Shown one piece after another: positions 29,799 through 37,805 of a stretch of 64,000 bases of DNA. The notes beneath the pieces were generated by a model. It did not search any database and was not told the origin of the DNA. It was given only the letters and a program-made list of their open reading frames with translations. Position 1 is the first letter of the stretch. Every line of letters starts with the position of its first letter. This DNA comes from a virus. The stretch is taken from IMG/VR virus record IMGVR_UViG_3300010885_018971, positions 1 through 64,000 of that record; one strand, given 5' to 3'. The position numbers and the translations under genes are program-made.

Positions 29799-30173
29799 AT
29801 GACAAAAGTATTTACAGACGTAAGCGTATTTCTGAGTGCGTGTGGTCAAGAGGTTCCCTCTAAACCATCTGCACCATCTGAACTATCAACCCTATACATG
29901 AAGTTAATTCAAGAAGAGTTTATTGAACTCTTCACTGCAATTAAGAATGATAACAACACTGAACAACTAGATGGATGTTTTGATCTAATTTGGGTGGTTG
30001 TTGGGTACATGAAGGCACGTGGCTGGGATTGCGAAGCTGCATGGGATGAAGGCGCAAGATCTAATCTTGCAAAAATTGACCCTGTTACTGGTAATGTTAT
30101 ACGTCGCGAAGATGGTAAGATTCTTAAACCAGAGGGCTGGACACCACCTAACTTTGCGAAATTTGTCGCTTGA
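29799..30173 (+). CDS. MazG/HisE-like pyrophosphohydrolase
   Basis: 124 residues. KLIQEEFIELFTAI and GCFDLIWVVVGYM carry the acidic metal sites, and the tail SNLAKIDPVTGNVIRREDGKILKPEGWTPP matches the phage subfamily labelled phosphoribosyl-ATP pyrophosphohydrolase-like. Probably a nucleotide pyrophosphohydrolase. Confidence 0.75.
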   Translation: MTKVFTDVSVFLSACGQEVPSKPSAPSELSTLYMKLIQEEFIELFTAIKNDNNTEQLDGCFDLIWVVVGYMKARGWDCEAAWDEGARSNLAKIDPVTGNVIRREDGKILKPEGWTPPNFAKFVA

Positions 30174-30198
30174 CTTTAATTGATATTTCAGGTATAAT
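30170..30198 (+). promoter_or_regulatory. Early sigma70-type promoter
   Basis: TTGACT, 17 bp, TATAAT; the ATG of the nucleotidase-like gene is six bases further on. Confidence 0.88.
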
Positions 30199-30204
30199 TA
30201 TATT

Positions 30205-30711
30205 ATGATTATTACACTATTTTTAGATATGGATGGCGTGCTTTGCAACTTTGACAAAGCATACAGTAAACTCACAGAGATTCGTGAGAAAGATCATAAG
30301 CAATTTCGTAATGCCGTAATGAACTATAAGATTTTTGAAGATCTTGAGTTCATGCCTGATGCGCAAGAATTGCTGAATCACGTCTCCAAACTAAATGGTG
30401 TTCAAGTTGAAATTCTAACATCCATGGGTACTTTTGAAACTGATATGGGTAATCAAGCAAAACAACAAAAGATGCGTTGGTTGGATTCTAAAAACATTCC
30501 ATACAAAGCAAACTTTGTTCGTTCAAAACAAGAGAAGGCTATGTACGCTAATCCGTATACAATATTGATTGATGACTCAACTGGTTGCGTTAAGCCATTT
30601 GAAGTTGCTGGTGGTCATGCAATCCTTCATACAAGTTCCAAACAATCCATTAAAGATTTAAACTCAATTATTCCTCAGATCGGTGCTTTGTCTGCCGTGA
30701 GGTTTATATGA
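30205..30711 (+). CDS. HAD-family 5'-nucleotidase-like protein
   Basis: 168 residues. The nucleophile motif DMDGVLCNF begins at residue 8, so translation must start at the ATG at 30205, which coincides with the predicted +1: a leaderless message. Later motifs: ILTSMG and LIDDSTGCV. Matches phage 5'(3')-deoxyribonucleotidase-type proteins that dephosphorylate nucleotides. Confidence 0.82.
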   Translation: MIITLFLDMDGVLCNFDKAYSKLTEIREKDHKQFRNAVMNYKIFEDLEFMPDAQELLNHVSKLNGVQVEILTSMGTFETDMGNQAKQQKMRWLDSKNIPYKANFVRSKQEKAMYANPYTILIDDSTGCVKPFEVAGGHAILHTSSKQSIKDLNSIIPQIGALSAVRFI

Positions 30712-30998
30712 ATGATTTATTAAAACCAACATTTGATTGGATACGTGATGACTTTAAATCTAACCGAGTTCGCTTTGTTATTGAGTTGCTTGCTTGGGCT
30801 ATCAGTGTGGGTTGCTCGATTACTATGGCAGTCACAGTCCCCAACCCTCCGCTTCTTGCTCTTTATCCCATTTGGATCACTGGTTGTGCTTTGTATGCTT
30901 GGGCTAGTTGGACTAGGAAATCTTTTGGCATGCTCGCTAACTATCTACTGTTAACTACTATTGATACTGTTGGTTTACTTCGAATGCTATGGATATAA
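30708..30998 (+). CDS. Membrane protein
   Basis: 96 residues with about three hydrophobic segments (FVIELLAWAISVGCSITMAV, LLALYPIWITGCALYAWASW, MLANYLLLTTIDTVGLL). Related small membrane proteins occur in other phages. Function unknown. Confidence 0.65.
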   Translation: MNDLLKPTFDWIRDDFKSNRVRFVIELLAWAISVGCSITMAVTVPNPPLLALYPIWITGCALYAWASWTRKSFGMLANYLLLTTIDTVGLLRMLWI

Positions 30999-31462
30999 AA
31001 TTAGTTGAAATAACTTTGCCAGAAACTTTTGTTAATAGTGTTTTAGCATTACGTGGCGTAGCCAAATCTGTTAAAAGAAGTAACAAAGGTGGCTGGCATA
31101 GTCATCGTTGCAATCGTGAAACCTACTCATGGGCATCAGAAGTTGTAGATGATGTACAAAACTCAGTTGGTATTGACGGAGAAATAACTTACTGGTATAA
31201 TATTAATACTGGTAGCGATTACAATGAGTGGCATGATCACGATAGGGGTGATACTGATCAGGTGTGTGGTGTCCTCTATCTTCAAGTTCCTGAAAATGCT
31301 GGCGACTTTGAATATAAAATTAGAAAAGAAACTTTTCGGATTAAACCATATGCTGGATTATTGTTGTCATTTCCTGATGATTTAAAGCATCGTGTTTTGC
31401 CAAACGATGGTAATGGTGAAAGAGTCTCAATGGCTTTTAATTTTTGGAAAATGTTAAAGTGA
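30989..31462 (+). CDS. 2OG-Fe(II) oxygenase-like protein
   Basis: 157 residues. H82/H84-D85 (EWHDHD), H134 (DLKHRV) and R145 (GERVSMAFNF) outline the 2OG-Fe(II)_Oxy_5-type site, with the phage phrase CGVLYLQVPENAGDFEY. Substrate unknown; third oxygenase-like protein in the window. Confidence 0.75.
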   Translation: MDIKLVEITLPETFVNSVLALRGVAKSVKRSNKGGWHSHRCNRETYSWASEVVDDVQNSVGIDGEITYWYNINTGSDYNEWHDHDRGDTDQVCGVLYLQVPENAGDFEYKIRKETFRIKPYAGLLLSFPDDLKHRVLPNDGNGERVSMAFNFWKMLK

Positions 31463-32070
31463 ATATATTTTATCTACACGAAGATACTACAGAATGCGCA
31501 AAACAGCATCTTGACAAACATGTCGTTAAGATGATTCTAGAATATGCACAACTTCTTTCTACTGCTCATCGTTTACTAGATGGATATGAGTATGAAGGTA
31601 AGTCTATTTCTGGACGTAAAGCCATGAGATGGAAACTAGATGATTCTCGTGAAGATAATTTATACATGGCATCACACATGAAACACCCATCTGGGATTTG
31701 GTGTCGTGAAACTTCTGCAAACTATACATGGTTATACTCTTTGTGGAGAGATCTTATGAAAGAATATACATTTCGTTACGGTAAACACCATGTTGCAGAA
31801 AGATTAATTCCTTTCCTTGATAATTTACCAACAAACATAAAATTTGGTGATATCACTCCAATGCCGCAATGTATGCCTGAAGACTACAAAGTCCCAACAG
31901 ATTCTATCCAAGCATATCATAACTATTACATCAATGACAAACAACCATTTGCTGTTTGGACGAATAGACCAATTCCAAACTGGTTTGTATCTGCTTGGCG
32001 TATTAAAAACCACAAGGCTATTGCTTTAATTACTGAAAATAAAGTAAAGTTCAAAATGATTCCAGCATAA
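31459..32070 (+). CDS. Pyrimidine-dimer glycosylase-like protein (Pyr_excise-like)
   Basis: 203 residues from GTG, taken because the family begins VNIFYLHED at this point and GTGA couples it to the previous stop. CAKQHLDKHVVKMILEYAQLLSTAHR and PMPQCMPEDYK are the recognisable blocks of a widespread phage protein usually labelled pyrimidine dimer DNA glycosylase. Activity is not proven for this group. Confidence 0.72.
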   Translation: MNIFYLHEDTTECAKQHLDKHVVKMILEYAQLLSTAHRLLDGYEYEGKSISGRKAMRWKLDDSREDNLYMASHMKHPSGIWCRETSANYTWLYSLWRDLMKEYTFRYGKHHVAERLIPFLDNLPTNIKFGDITPMPQCMPEDYKVPTDSIQAYHNYYINDKQPFAVWTNRPIPNWFVSAWRIKNHKAIALITENKVKFKMIPA

Positions 32071-32078
32071 TGATCTAG

Positions 32079-32086
32079 CTAAATAG
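32079..32086 (+). promoter_or_regulatory. Late-type promoter element
   Basis: CTAAATAG, 17 bases before the 32103 start; same core as the elements before tail genes. Confidence 0.45.
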
Positions 32087-32102
32087 AAAAGAAGGAGTTA
32101 TT

Positions 32103-32348
32103 ATGCCAACATATTTGTTTAAGAATACCGAAACAGGTGAAGTCTTTGAAAAGGTTATGAAAATAGCCGAATTTGATTCATACAAAGAACAAAACCCCAC
32201 CCACGAAAGATACTATGATGGTTTCGCGCCAGCATTTGCGGGAGACCATGTTTCAATTAAAAAGGACACAGGATTTAAGGAGGTGCTACAAAGGGTACAC
32301 GAAAAAACACCAGGAAGTCAATTAAATACTTTATCGTCTCAAATCTAA
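32103..32348 (+). CDS. Conserved T4-like phage small protein
   Basis: 81 residues beginning MPTYLFKNTETGEVFEKVMKI and ending with FKEVLQRVHEKTPGSQL, a layout common in T4-like aquatic phages. GAAGGAG precedes the start. Function unknown. Confidence 0.65.
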   Translation: MPTYLFKNTETGEVFEKVMKIAEFDSYKEQNPTHERYYDGFAPAFAGDHVSIKKDTGFKEVLQRVHEKTPGSQLNTLSSQI

Positions 32349-32359
32349 GGAAACTCTTA

Positions 32360-33127
32360 ATGGCTCGAACAGCAGCAAAACCAAAACCAATAGATAATGT
32401 ACAAGGTGAGCCAAGATTAAAAGCAGTAAACAATACGCTAAAAATAAGAATTGATGATTTAAAAACTTTTGATCCATTGACGGGAAATCAAAAGTTATTT
32501 TTTGATGCGTATAAACGTGGAGATTACTTTGTTGCACTACATGGTGTTGCTGGAACTGGTAAAACATTTTGTGCTTTGTATAAAGCCATTGAAGAAGTAT
32601 TGGAGAAATCAAATCCATTCAACAAGATTATCGTAGTTCGATCTGCGGTTCAATCTCGTGAGATCGGTCATCTTCCAGGTGATGTAAATGAGAAGATGGA
32701 AATTTATGAACAACCATATCGTCAAATCTGTCAGACACTGTTTGATCGTAAAGACGCCTGGGATAGATTAGAAGAACAAGGTCATATTACTTTTATTTCT
32801 ACATCATTCATTCGTGGTATGTCCTTTGACGATGCTATCATTATTGTTGATGAGATGCAGAATTTGACTTATGAGGAGATTGATACCGTTATGACTCGTG
32901 TCGGTTATCGATCAAAGATTATTTGGTGTGGTGATTATCGCCAGACTGACTTGAATAAAAGAAAGAACGATGTTACTGGAATTTTAAAATTCTTTGACAT
33001 TGCTCAACACATGAGCGCATTCACTCGTATTGAGTTTACTGTTGATGATATTGTTAGATCATCTCTTGTGAAAGATTATATCTTGGCAAAACTCAGATAT
33101 GAAGACTTCGAGGATAAAAAGAAATGA
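32360..33127 (+). CDS. phoH: PhoH-like ATPase
   Basis: 255 residues. Walker A GVAGTGKT at 62-69, Walker B IIIVDEMQN near 160 and the following T-RVGYRSKIIWCGDYRQTDL block are diagnostic for the PhoH family, common in aquatic phages. It is an RNA/DNA helicase-like NTPase in related proteins; its phage role is not settled. ATGA overlap with the endolysin. Confidence 0.9.
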   Translation: MARTAAKPKPIDNVQGEPRLKAVNNTLKIRIDDLKTFDPLTGNQKLFFDAYKRGDYFVALHGVAGTGKTFCALYKAIEEVLEKSNPFNKIIVVRSAVQSREIGHLPGDVNEKMEIYEQPYRQICQTLFDRKDAWDRLEEQGHITFISTSFIRGMSFDDAIIIVDEMQNLTYEEIDTVMTRVGYRSKIIWCGDYRQTDLNKRKNDVTGILKFFDIAQHMSAFTRIEFTVDDIVRSSLVKDYILAKLRYEDFEDKKK

Positions 33128-33744
33128 TAACTGGCGAACAATTCAATCACCTATTCCCACGCAACCCTGATCCAGAGTTGTGGGCAAATTCCATGGCTGA
33201 AGTATTTCCAACTTATGAAATCAATACCCCACGTAGAGTTGCTGCATTCCTTGCTCAGTGTGGCCATGAGTCTGGTGGGTGGACAATATTCCAAGAAAAT
33301 CTAAACTACTCTGCGCAGGGTTTGAATAGCATTTTCAAGAAGTACTTTCCAACTATTGAATCGGCACAGCCATATGCTCGTAAACCAGAAATGATTGCCA
33401 ACAAGATCTATGCAAATCGCATGGGTAATGGTGCACCAGAAACTGGTGATGGATGGAAATATCGTGGACGTGGACCAATTCAATTAACTGGTTCTGCCAA
33501 CTACAAAGCATTTGCTCAAGAAATGTTTGACGACTGGGAAAATCTTTACAACAATCCAGATTGGGTTACTGAAGATAAGGACTTTGCTTTGATGTCAGCT
33601 ATTTGGTTCTGGAATAAAAACAAACTAAATGCTCTTGCTGACATTGAAGATATTAAGACAATGACTAAGCGCATTAATGGTGGTTACCTTGGACTCGAAG
33701 ACCGCATTAAACATTATAATGAATGTATCCACTTGTTAGGTTAA
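33124..33744 (+). CDS. GH19 endolysin
   Basis: 206 residues. CGHESGGW (E49) and a second Glu in FQENLNYSA (E58), with YRGRGPIQLTGSANY, identify a family 19 glycoside hydrolase. Phage members cut peptidoglycan glycan strands at lysis. No signal peptide, so it depends on a holin (see 44929 and 17498). Confidence 0.9.
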   Translation: MITGEQFNHLFPRNPDPELWANSMAEVFPTYEINTPRRVAAFLAQCGHESGGWTIFQENLNYSAQGLNSIFKKYFPTIESAQPYARKPEMIANKIYANRMGNGAPETGDGWKYRGRGPIQLTGSANYKAFAQEMFDDWENLYNNPDWVTEDKDFALMSAIWFWNKNKLNALADIEDIKTMTKRINGGYLGLEDRIKHYNECIHLLG

Positions 33745-34398
33745 ATGAAAAACTTTATACACCATGAATTCGATAAACTCCAACGTGAAACCTCTCCCAA
33801 TGGTAAAAGAGTTTACAAAACTCCGTCAGGTAGAGCCTATCCTAGCGTCACAACAGTTACAGGACTCCACTCAGCAAAATCAATCGCACAGTGGCGAGCA
33901 AGAGTCGGAGAAGCAGAAGCCAACAGAATCTCAGGTCGCGCAAGTGCACGTGGCACAAGAATCCACAGTCTCTGCGAATCATTCCTCCGCAATGAAAGAT
34001 GTGAGCCTGATATCTTCGATAGAGAATTATTTGAAGGAATTTCACCCCACCTTGAAGAAATAGATAATATACATGCGCTTGAAGATCCTCTGTACTCAGA
34101 TCATCTTGAAGTTGCGGGAACTGTTGATTGTATTGCTGAGTTTAGAGGTAAGTTATCGGTTATAGATTTTAAGACTTCTAGTAAAGTAAAAACTCGTGAT
34201 AATATTCACAACTACTTTATGCAAACATCTGCATATGCTGTTGCGTTTGAAGAAAGAACTGGTATTCCTGTTGGTAAACTTGTAATTATAATGGGGATAG
34301 ATAATGAAGATCCGATAGTGTTTGTTGAGAAACGTGATGATTGGATTGATGGTTTTTGTAAGCTAAGATTAGACTACAAAAATAAATTTGCTTTGTAA
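33745..34398 (+). CDS. PD-(D/E)XK exonuclease, RecB/Cas4-like
   Basis: 217 residues. RGTRIHSLCE, VAGTVDCIAEF, VIDFKTSSK and YFMQTSAYA give the His, Asp, D-x-K and Gln motifs of RecB-type nucleases. Starts directly after the endolysin stop. A 99-residue out-of-frame ORF lies within it (see findings). Confidence 0.82.
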   Translation: MKNFIHHEFDKLQRETSPNGKRVYKTPSGRAYPSVTTVTGLHSAKSIAQWRARVGEAEANRISGRASARGTRIHSLCESFLRNERCEPDIFDRELFEGISPHLEEIDNIHALEDPLYSDHLEVAGTVDCIAEFRGKLSVIDFKTSSKVKTRDNIHNYFMQTSAYAVAFEERTGIPVGKLVIIMGIDNEDPIVFVEKRDDWIDGFCKLRLDYKNKFAL

Positions 34399-34416
34399 AT
34401 AAATAAGAGGTATAAT
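34388..34416 (+). promoter_or_regulatory. Early promoter upstream of tmRNA
   Basis: TTGCTT, 17 bp, TATAAT. Nearest promoter to the permuted tmRNA gene, about 160 bases upstream of its acceptor piece. Confidence 0.65.
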
Positions 34417-34417
34417 T

Positions 34418-34585
34418 ATGTTATGTGATAAAGTTGAGATTGGACCCAGTATTATTATTCTAGACAAAGAGGTGACGTTAAGTTCGTTGCCTGGATGGGT
34501 AGAAGGTGATATGTTCAAATTGATTATTGGTGCAAATGGAAATGTTACATTTATCAAGGTTACCCAACCTGGAGGTGTAATGTAG
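34418..34585 (+). CDS. Small hypothetical protein
   Basis: 55 residues (VEIGPSIIILDKEVTLSSLP ... NGNVTFIKVTQPGG), plausible beta-sheet protein. The start lies one base after the -10 box, so its message would have to come from upstream. Its stop lies in the tmRNA acceptor piece. May be only precursor RNA. Confidence 0.35.
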   Translation: MLCDKVEIGPSIIILDKEVTLSSLPGWVEGDMFKLIIGANGNVTFIKVTQPGGVM

Positions 34586-34650
34586 TATTGCTGTATGAAA
34601 TGATGTAAAAGGTGTTCTGGACGGGAGTTCGATTCTCCCCACCTCCACCA
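34575..34650 (+). ncRNA. ssrA: Permuted tmRNA, acceptor piece (3' end of mature RNA)
   Basis: Ends with T-arm GGGAG-TTCGATT-CTCCC, acceptor strand CACCTCC, A and CCA. Upstream AATGTAGTA ... GATGTAAAAGG ... TTCTGGAC follows the 3' part of E. coli tmRNA. TATTGC at 34586 can pair with GCAATA at 34706 (helix P2). The exact 5' end is uncertain by about 10 bases. It is encoded before, not after, the tag-coding piece. Confidence 0.85.
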
Positions 34651-34682
34651 AAATTCATTATTGTGTAGTAGTGAGTTTTGGT
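34651..34682 (+). other. tmRNA intervening segment
   Basis: 32 bases joining the CCA end to the 5' end of the coding piece. AAAATTCA and TGAGTTTT extend the acceptor stem through the CCA (CACCA with TGGTG), giving about 18 continuous pairs in the precursor with a 14-base loop. This is the expected processing hairpin of a circularly permuted tmRNA. Confidence 0.8.
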
Positions 34683-34938
34683 GGGGGTGACTAGGTTTCG
34701 ACAGGGCAATAAGTAACTGAGTGGACAGCACGAGACAGATACTCGTAAAAAGTAAATAAAGTAAACGCAAACGACTCACAGTTCGCATTGGCAGCCTAAA
34801 CGCTGACTAGGGTTTCGGTAGGTTTCCTCGTAACAGAATAACCTACCACTGTTAGTTAGTCTATGCTTGATGCCAGCAACCGATACCTTAGTATCTCGTA
34901 CTGAACACATTGCGACGAATCTGACAAGTTGATAGTAT
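34683..34938 (+). ncRNA. ssrA: Permuted tmRNA, coding piece (tag ANDSQFALAA)
   Basis: Starts GGGGGTG, which pairs with CACCTCC and gives the G3-U70 alanine identity pair, then ACTAGGTTTCGAC as in bacterial tmRNA. The tag frame 34767-34799 reads ANDSQFALAA and stop. Downstream is an H-type pseudoknot: GGTAGGTT/AACCTACC with TAACAG/CTGTTA. It would rescue stalled ribosomes with SmpB and mark products for proteolysis. The 3' end is estimated. Confidence 0.88.
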
Positions 34939-34967
34939 TTTTTAAAACTTTTTCTAAGGAAATTCAA

Positions 34968-35150
34968 ATGAAAACATTGATCGCTACAATTTTGTCCGCA
35001 TTCGCATTAACATCTTTCGCTGCTGACGCACCTAAACCTGCTCCAGCTGCACCTGCTGCTGCACCTTCTGCTCCAGCTGCACCAGCAGCTAAAAAAGTAG
35101 AAGAGAAGAAAGTGGAAGCTAAGAAAGAAGAAAAGAAAGCATCTAAGTAA
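34968..35150 (+). CDS. Small secreted Ala/Pro/Lys-rich protein
   Basis: 60 residues from the ATG at 34968 (TAAGGAAA upstream). Signal peptide MKTLIATILSAFALTSFAA then low-complexity PAPAAPAAA and KKVEEKKVEAKKEEKK runs. Similar tiny secreted proteins are abundant in betaproteobacteria, so host origin is possible. Role unknown. Confidence 0.65.
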   Translation: MKTLIATILSAFALTSFAADAPKPAPAAPAAAPSAPAAPAAKKVEEKKVEAKKEEKKASK

Positions 35151-35666
35151 ATGAGATGTGCCGTACTCTGTAATGGACCAAGTCGTAGTCTTTACGTACC
35201 ATCTACAGAGTACGGATTTGTCATGGGTTGTAATATACCATGGACTACAGTTGATGCAACTATAGTTCTTGATGAAGAGGTAGTTAGGTTGTGGGCAAAG
35301 AAACCAGATCTAATTACAGTTCCAACATATTTTTCAGTTAAAGCATGGCAAGAAACTGATGCAATAAAGAAACGTGATTTCTTTAGACCATTTTTAGTTA
35401 AAACAATAACTCCAAAATATCCATATCATTCTAGTGGACATAATGCTGTTGAACAGGTTATTACCAAAGGTTATACGAACATAGATATATTTGGATGTGA
35501 TTCTTGGTTTAGTAAAGTAGGAAGATCTTATACAAGAACGCATATTAAAGAAGGTGGAATCGTTGATGGAGATATGAGACATATCGAAGGATGGCGCACC
35601 CGATGGAAAGAAATAATGGACAAACATTCAGAAGTAACATTAAATTTTATAGGGGAAACTAAATGA
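35151..35666 (+). CDS. Hypothetical Rossmann-like protein
   Basis: 171 residues. AVLCNGPSRSL at the start, GCNIPWTTVDATIVLDEE and SSGHNAVEQVITKGYTNIDIFGCDSWF suggest an alpha/beta fold like DUF115/MptE or sialyltransferase-like proteins. No function assigned. Starts directly after the previous stop. Confidence 0.55.
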   Translation: MRCAVLCNGPSRSLYVPSTEYGFVMGCNIPWTTVDATIVLDEEVVRLWAKKPDLITVPTYFSVKAWQETDAIKKRDFFRPFLVKTITPKYPYHSSGHNAVEQVITKGYTNIDIFGCDSWFSKVGRSYTRTHIKEGGIVDGDMRHIEGWRTRWKEIMDKHSEVTLNFIGETK

Positions 35667-35851
35667 AACATTTACTAGCAATTATAGCAATGGCTGTTGC
35701 TTCTACTGCATTTGCAGCTGAGCCAGCGAAGAAAGAACCAGCGAAGAAAGTTGAGAAGTGCATTCCTAGCAAAGAAGTAGTTTGTCAGGATTCTTTGAAA
35801 GGCAAAGAGCGTCCTACACCAAAGAAGAAAAAAGAAGAAACTACTAAATAA
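35663..35851 (+). CDS. Small secreted Lys/Pro-rich protein
   Basis: 62 residues: signal peptide MKHLLAIIAMAVASTAFA, then EPAKKEPAKK and a Lys-rich tail with two cysteines. Similar in style to the 34968 protein, suggesting duplication of use rather than of sequence. ATGA overlap with its predecessor. Confidence 0.65.
   Translation: MKHLLAIIAMAVASTAFAAEPAKKEPAKKVEKCIPSKEVVCQDSLKGKERPTPKKKKEETTK
35843..35850 (+). promoter_or_regulatory. Late-type promoter element
   Basis: CTAAATAA at the end of the previous gene, 63 bases before the 35913 start. Confidence 0.35.
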
Positions 35852-35912
35852 TTCGTGGGTTGTAGGTACCCAATAAAACCTTCATTACACAACACACAAA
35901 AAGGAGTAAATT

Positions 35913-36188
35913 ATGTCAAATTTGACACCATTCGAGATTCGCCTTGAATTACTAAAAATGGCGAAAGACATGCTTAACGATGAGTATTACGGTAAGCGTG
36001 AAGTAATTAGCAACGACTGGCAAACTAAAGTCGAATCTGCTAAAATCAATGGAGGCACGATTCCTGATCATCCAGGATTCCCTGCTATCCCATCTGAACA
36101 CGATATCATTGCTAAGGCGCAAGTCTTAAATGGTTTCGTTTCAAACGTCCCCACAACAATAGAAAAGACTAGCAAGAAGTCTACCTAA
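35913..36188 (+). CDS. Conserved T4-like phage hypothetical protein
   Basis: 91 residues. NLTPFEIRLELLKMAKDML ... IPSEHDIIAKAQVLNGFVS matches small proteins of aquatic T4-like phages. AAGGAG precedes the start. Function unknown. Confidence 0.68.
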   Translation: MSNLTPFEIRLELLKMAKDMLNDEYYGKREVISNDWQTKVESAKINGGTIPDHPGFPAIPSEHDIIAKAQVLNGFVSNVPTTIEKTSKKST

Positions 36189-36245
36189 TACGGGATTGGG
36201 AGGACTTGCTCACGCAAGTTTTCCCTTAACTAATTAAGGAGAAAT

Positions 36246-36761
36246 ATGCGAGTATATTTAAAAATACTTCTAATAATTACAACGATGGTAGGTGCCACTG
36301 CATATGTGACATCCATACCTCAAGAACAAAAATTATTCAATGTCAGATATAAAGAACTAACATCTGATGTAAGAAAACAAATTGATTGTCTTGCAGATAA
36401 CATTTACTTCGAAGCAGGACATGAACCAGAAGAAGGCAAAATTGCAGTTGCCTTGGTTACACTTAATAGAACGCAAGATCCTAGGTTTCCAAAAGAAATT
36501 TGCTCTGTAGTCAAACAGAAGGTAAACTTAGTGTGTCAGTTCTCTTGGATCTGTGAACCCATGAAAGCAATAAAACATAATGATGTATACAGAAAGTCTC
36601 AAGATGTGGCTTTGCATGTATATGCTAATTATGAAATGATTGATGACATTACAAATGGTGCACTTTACTACCATGCAGACTACGTGAATCCAGGATGGAA
36701 GTTGAAAAAGACTAAAGTCATTGGCCGACATATTTTTTATAAAGAAGGCAGTAAAATCTAA
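36246..36761 (+). CDS. SleB-like cell wall hydrolase
   Basis: 171 residues with a membrane anchor or signal segment (VYLKILLIITTMVGATAYV). CLADNIYFEAGHEPEEGKIAVALVTLNR, FPKEICSVV, CQFSW and ALYYHADYVNPGW are blocks of the SleB/Hydrolase_2 family; the Glu of YFEAG is the likely catalytic residue. It would cleave peptidoglycan in the periplasm. Overlaps the protease gene by one base. Confidence 0.85.
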   Translation: MRVYLKILLIITTMVGATAYVTSIPQEQKLFNVRYKELTSDVRKQIDCLADNIYFEAGHEPEEGKIAVALVTLNRTQDPRFPKEICSVVKQKVNLVCQFSWICEPMKAIKHNDVYRKSQDVALHVYANYEMIDDITNGALYYHADYVNPGWKLKKTKVIGRHIFYKEGSKI

Positions 36762-37321
36762 TGATGAACAAATTAAACCTCCAGCTGAATGAATCTTCTG
36801 ATTCTAGGCATTCGTTTTTTCTATTGATGGAGGAAATTACTCTTGCTACATGTAAGCAAGCAGTTGAGTGGATATTCGAAGCCAACTTTGCTGAAGAAAC
36901 ACCTGACCGATTAAATATGGTCATAACTTCTCCAGGTGGTGATTTGAATGCCGCATTTGCTTTGGTTGATACCATGCGTGGATCTTCCATTCCAATTCGA
37001 ACAATTGGACTTGGACAGATTGCTTCAGCTGGACTTATGATTTTCATTGCTGGTGAAGCAGGACAGCGTATTCTTACACCGAATACTTCTATCTTGTCAC
37101 ATCAGTACTCATGGGGTGCTTTTGGTAAGGAGCATGAGTTGTTTGCACAAATTAAAGAATTTGACTTGACAACCAAACGTATGATTGCTCATTACAAAAA
37201 ATGCACTGGATTAAAAGAAGATCAGATTCGTGAATACTTATTGCCACCACAAGATGTTTGGCTGAGTGCTCAAGAAGCTAAAAAATTAGGACTATGCGAT
37301 GACGTTAAAGAACTTAAGTAA
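36761..37321 (+). CDS. ClpP-like serine protease
   Basis: 186 residues. ITSPGGDLNAAFALVDTM, the nucleophile in GLGQIASAG (S89) and His114 in ILSHQYSWG match ClpP. No ClpX-type partner is seen here, so it may use a host unfoldase or act alone. ClpP-like genes are known in aquatic T4-like phages. The pairing with a phage tmRNA nearby is suggestive. Confidence 0.85.
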   Translation: MMNKLNLQLNESSDSRHSFFLLMEEITLATCKQAVEWIFEANFAEETPDRLNMVITSPGGDLNAAFALVDTMRGSSIPIRTIGLGQIASAGLMIFIAGEAGQRILTPNTSILSHQYSWGAFGKEHELFAQIKEFDLTTKRMIAHYKKCTGLKEDQIREYLLPPQDVWLSAQEAKKLGLCDDVKELK

Positions 37322-37490
37322 ATTTGTTCGTTATTCTGGAATTTGGGTTAGTTTCGTACTTAACCCTTATCATTGGAGACTTGAATTTAAATTCATGCAT
37401 CCAGATGAGTTGAATCCAAACATGCGTGGATTCTTTGTTTCACTTTTACCCTTAACAGTAAGAGTGGTTGTTGATGATGGAACTTGGTAA
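37299..37490 (+). CDS. Small hypothetical protein
   Basis: 63 residues overlapping the protease end by 23 bases. Aromatic, basic (YSGIWVSFVLNPYHWRLEFKFMHPDE) with a VVVDDGTW ending seen in other phage proteins. Function unknown. Confidence 0.6.
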   Translation: MTLKNLSKFVRYSGIWVSFVLNPYHWRLEFKFMHPDELNPNMRGFFVSLLPLTVRVVVDDGTW

Positions 37491-37493
37491 ATT

Positions 37494-37715
37494 ATGGAGA
37501 ACTCTTTGAATAAAAATCTGTTAACTCTAGTTATTGGGATAGTTATGATTGCAACGACTTTAATCGGTTGTTTGACGTACTATCATTTGAATCAGTTGCA
37601 AGCGATGAAATCCAACATAGAATCTGCAATCGTCAAGGGAATCGACCCAGTTGCAGTTAGGTGTTCGTACGACTCGAATACTACGGTCTGTGCCCTCTAC
37701 GCGAGTCGAAAATAA
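37494..37715 (+). CDS. Small single-pass membrane protein
   Basis: 73 residues: membrane helix LLTLVIGIVMIATTLIGCLTYY, short coil, then GIDPVAVRCSYDSNTTVCALYA with two cysteines in the presumed periplasm. Resembles small T4-like phage membrane proteins of unknown function. Confidence 0.65.
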   Translation: MENSLNKNLLTLVIGIVMIATTLIGCLTYYHLNQLQAMKSNIESAIVKGIDPVAVRCSYDSNTTVCALYASRK

Positions 37716-37748
37716 TCCCCCCAGATCCGTAGGGCATCAAAATATCCC

Positions 37749-37777
37749 TTTACTTTAATTCAAAAATAGGGTATAAT
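37749..37777 (+). promoter_or_regulatory. Early sigma70-type promoter
   Basis: TTTACT, 17 bp, TATAAT and ATG at +1 (37784), which opens a 15-codon frame overlapping the next gene start. Confidence 0.88.
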
Positions 37778-37805
37778 TATATTATGGGAGTGAACTGGAA
37801 ACACT

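Noticed and set aside
34369-34788. Minus-strand 139-codon ORF with a hydrophobic middle
   Set aside because: It runs antisense through the tmRNA pieces and has no ribosome site or family pattern.
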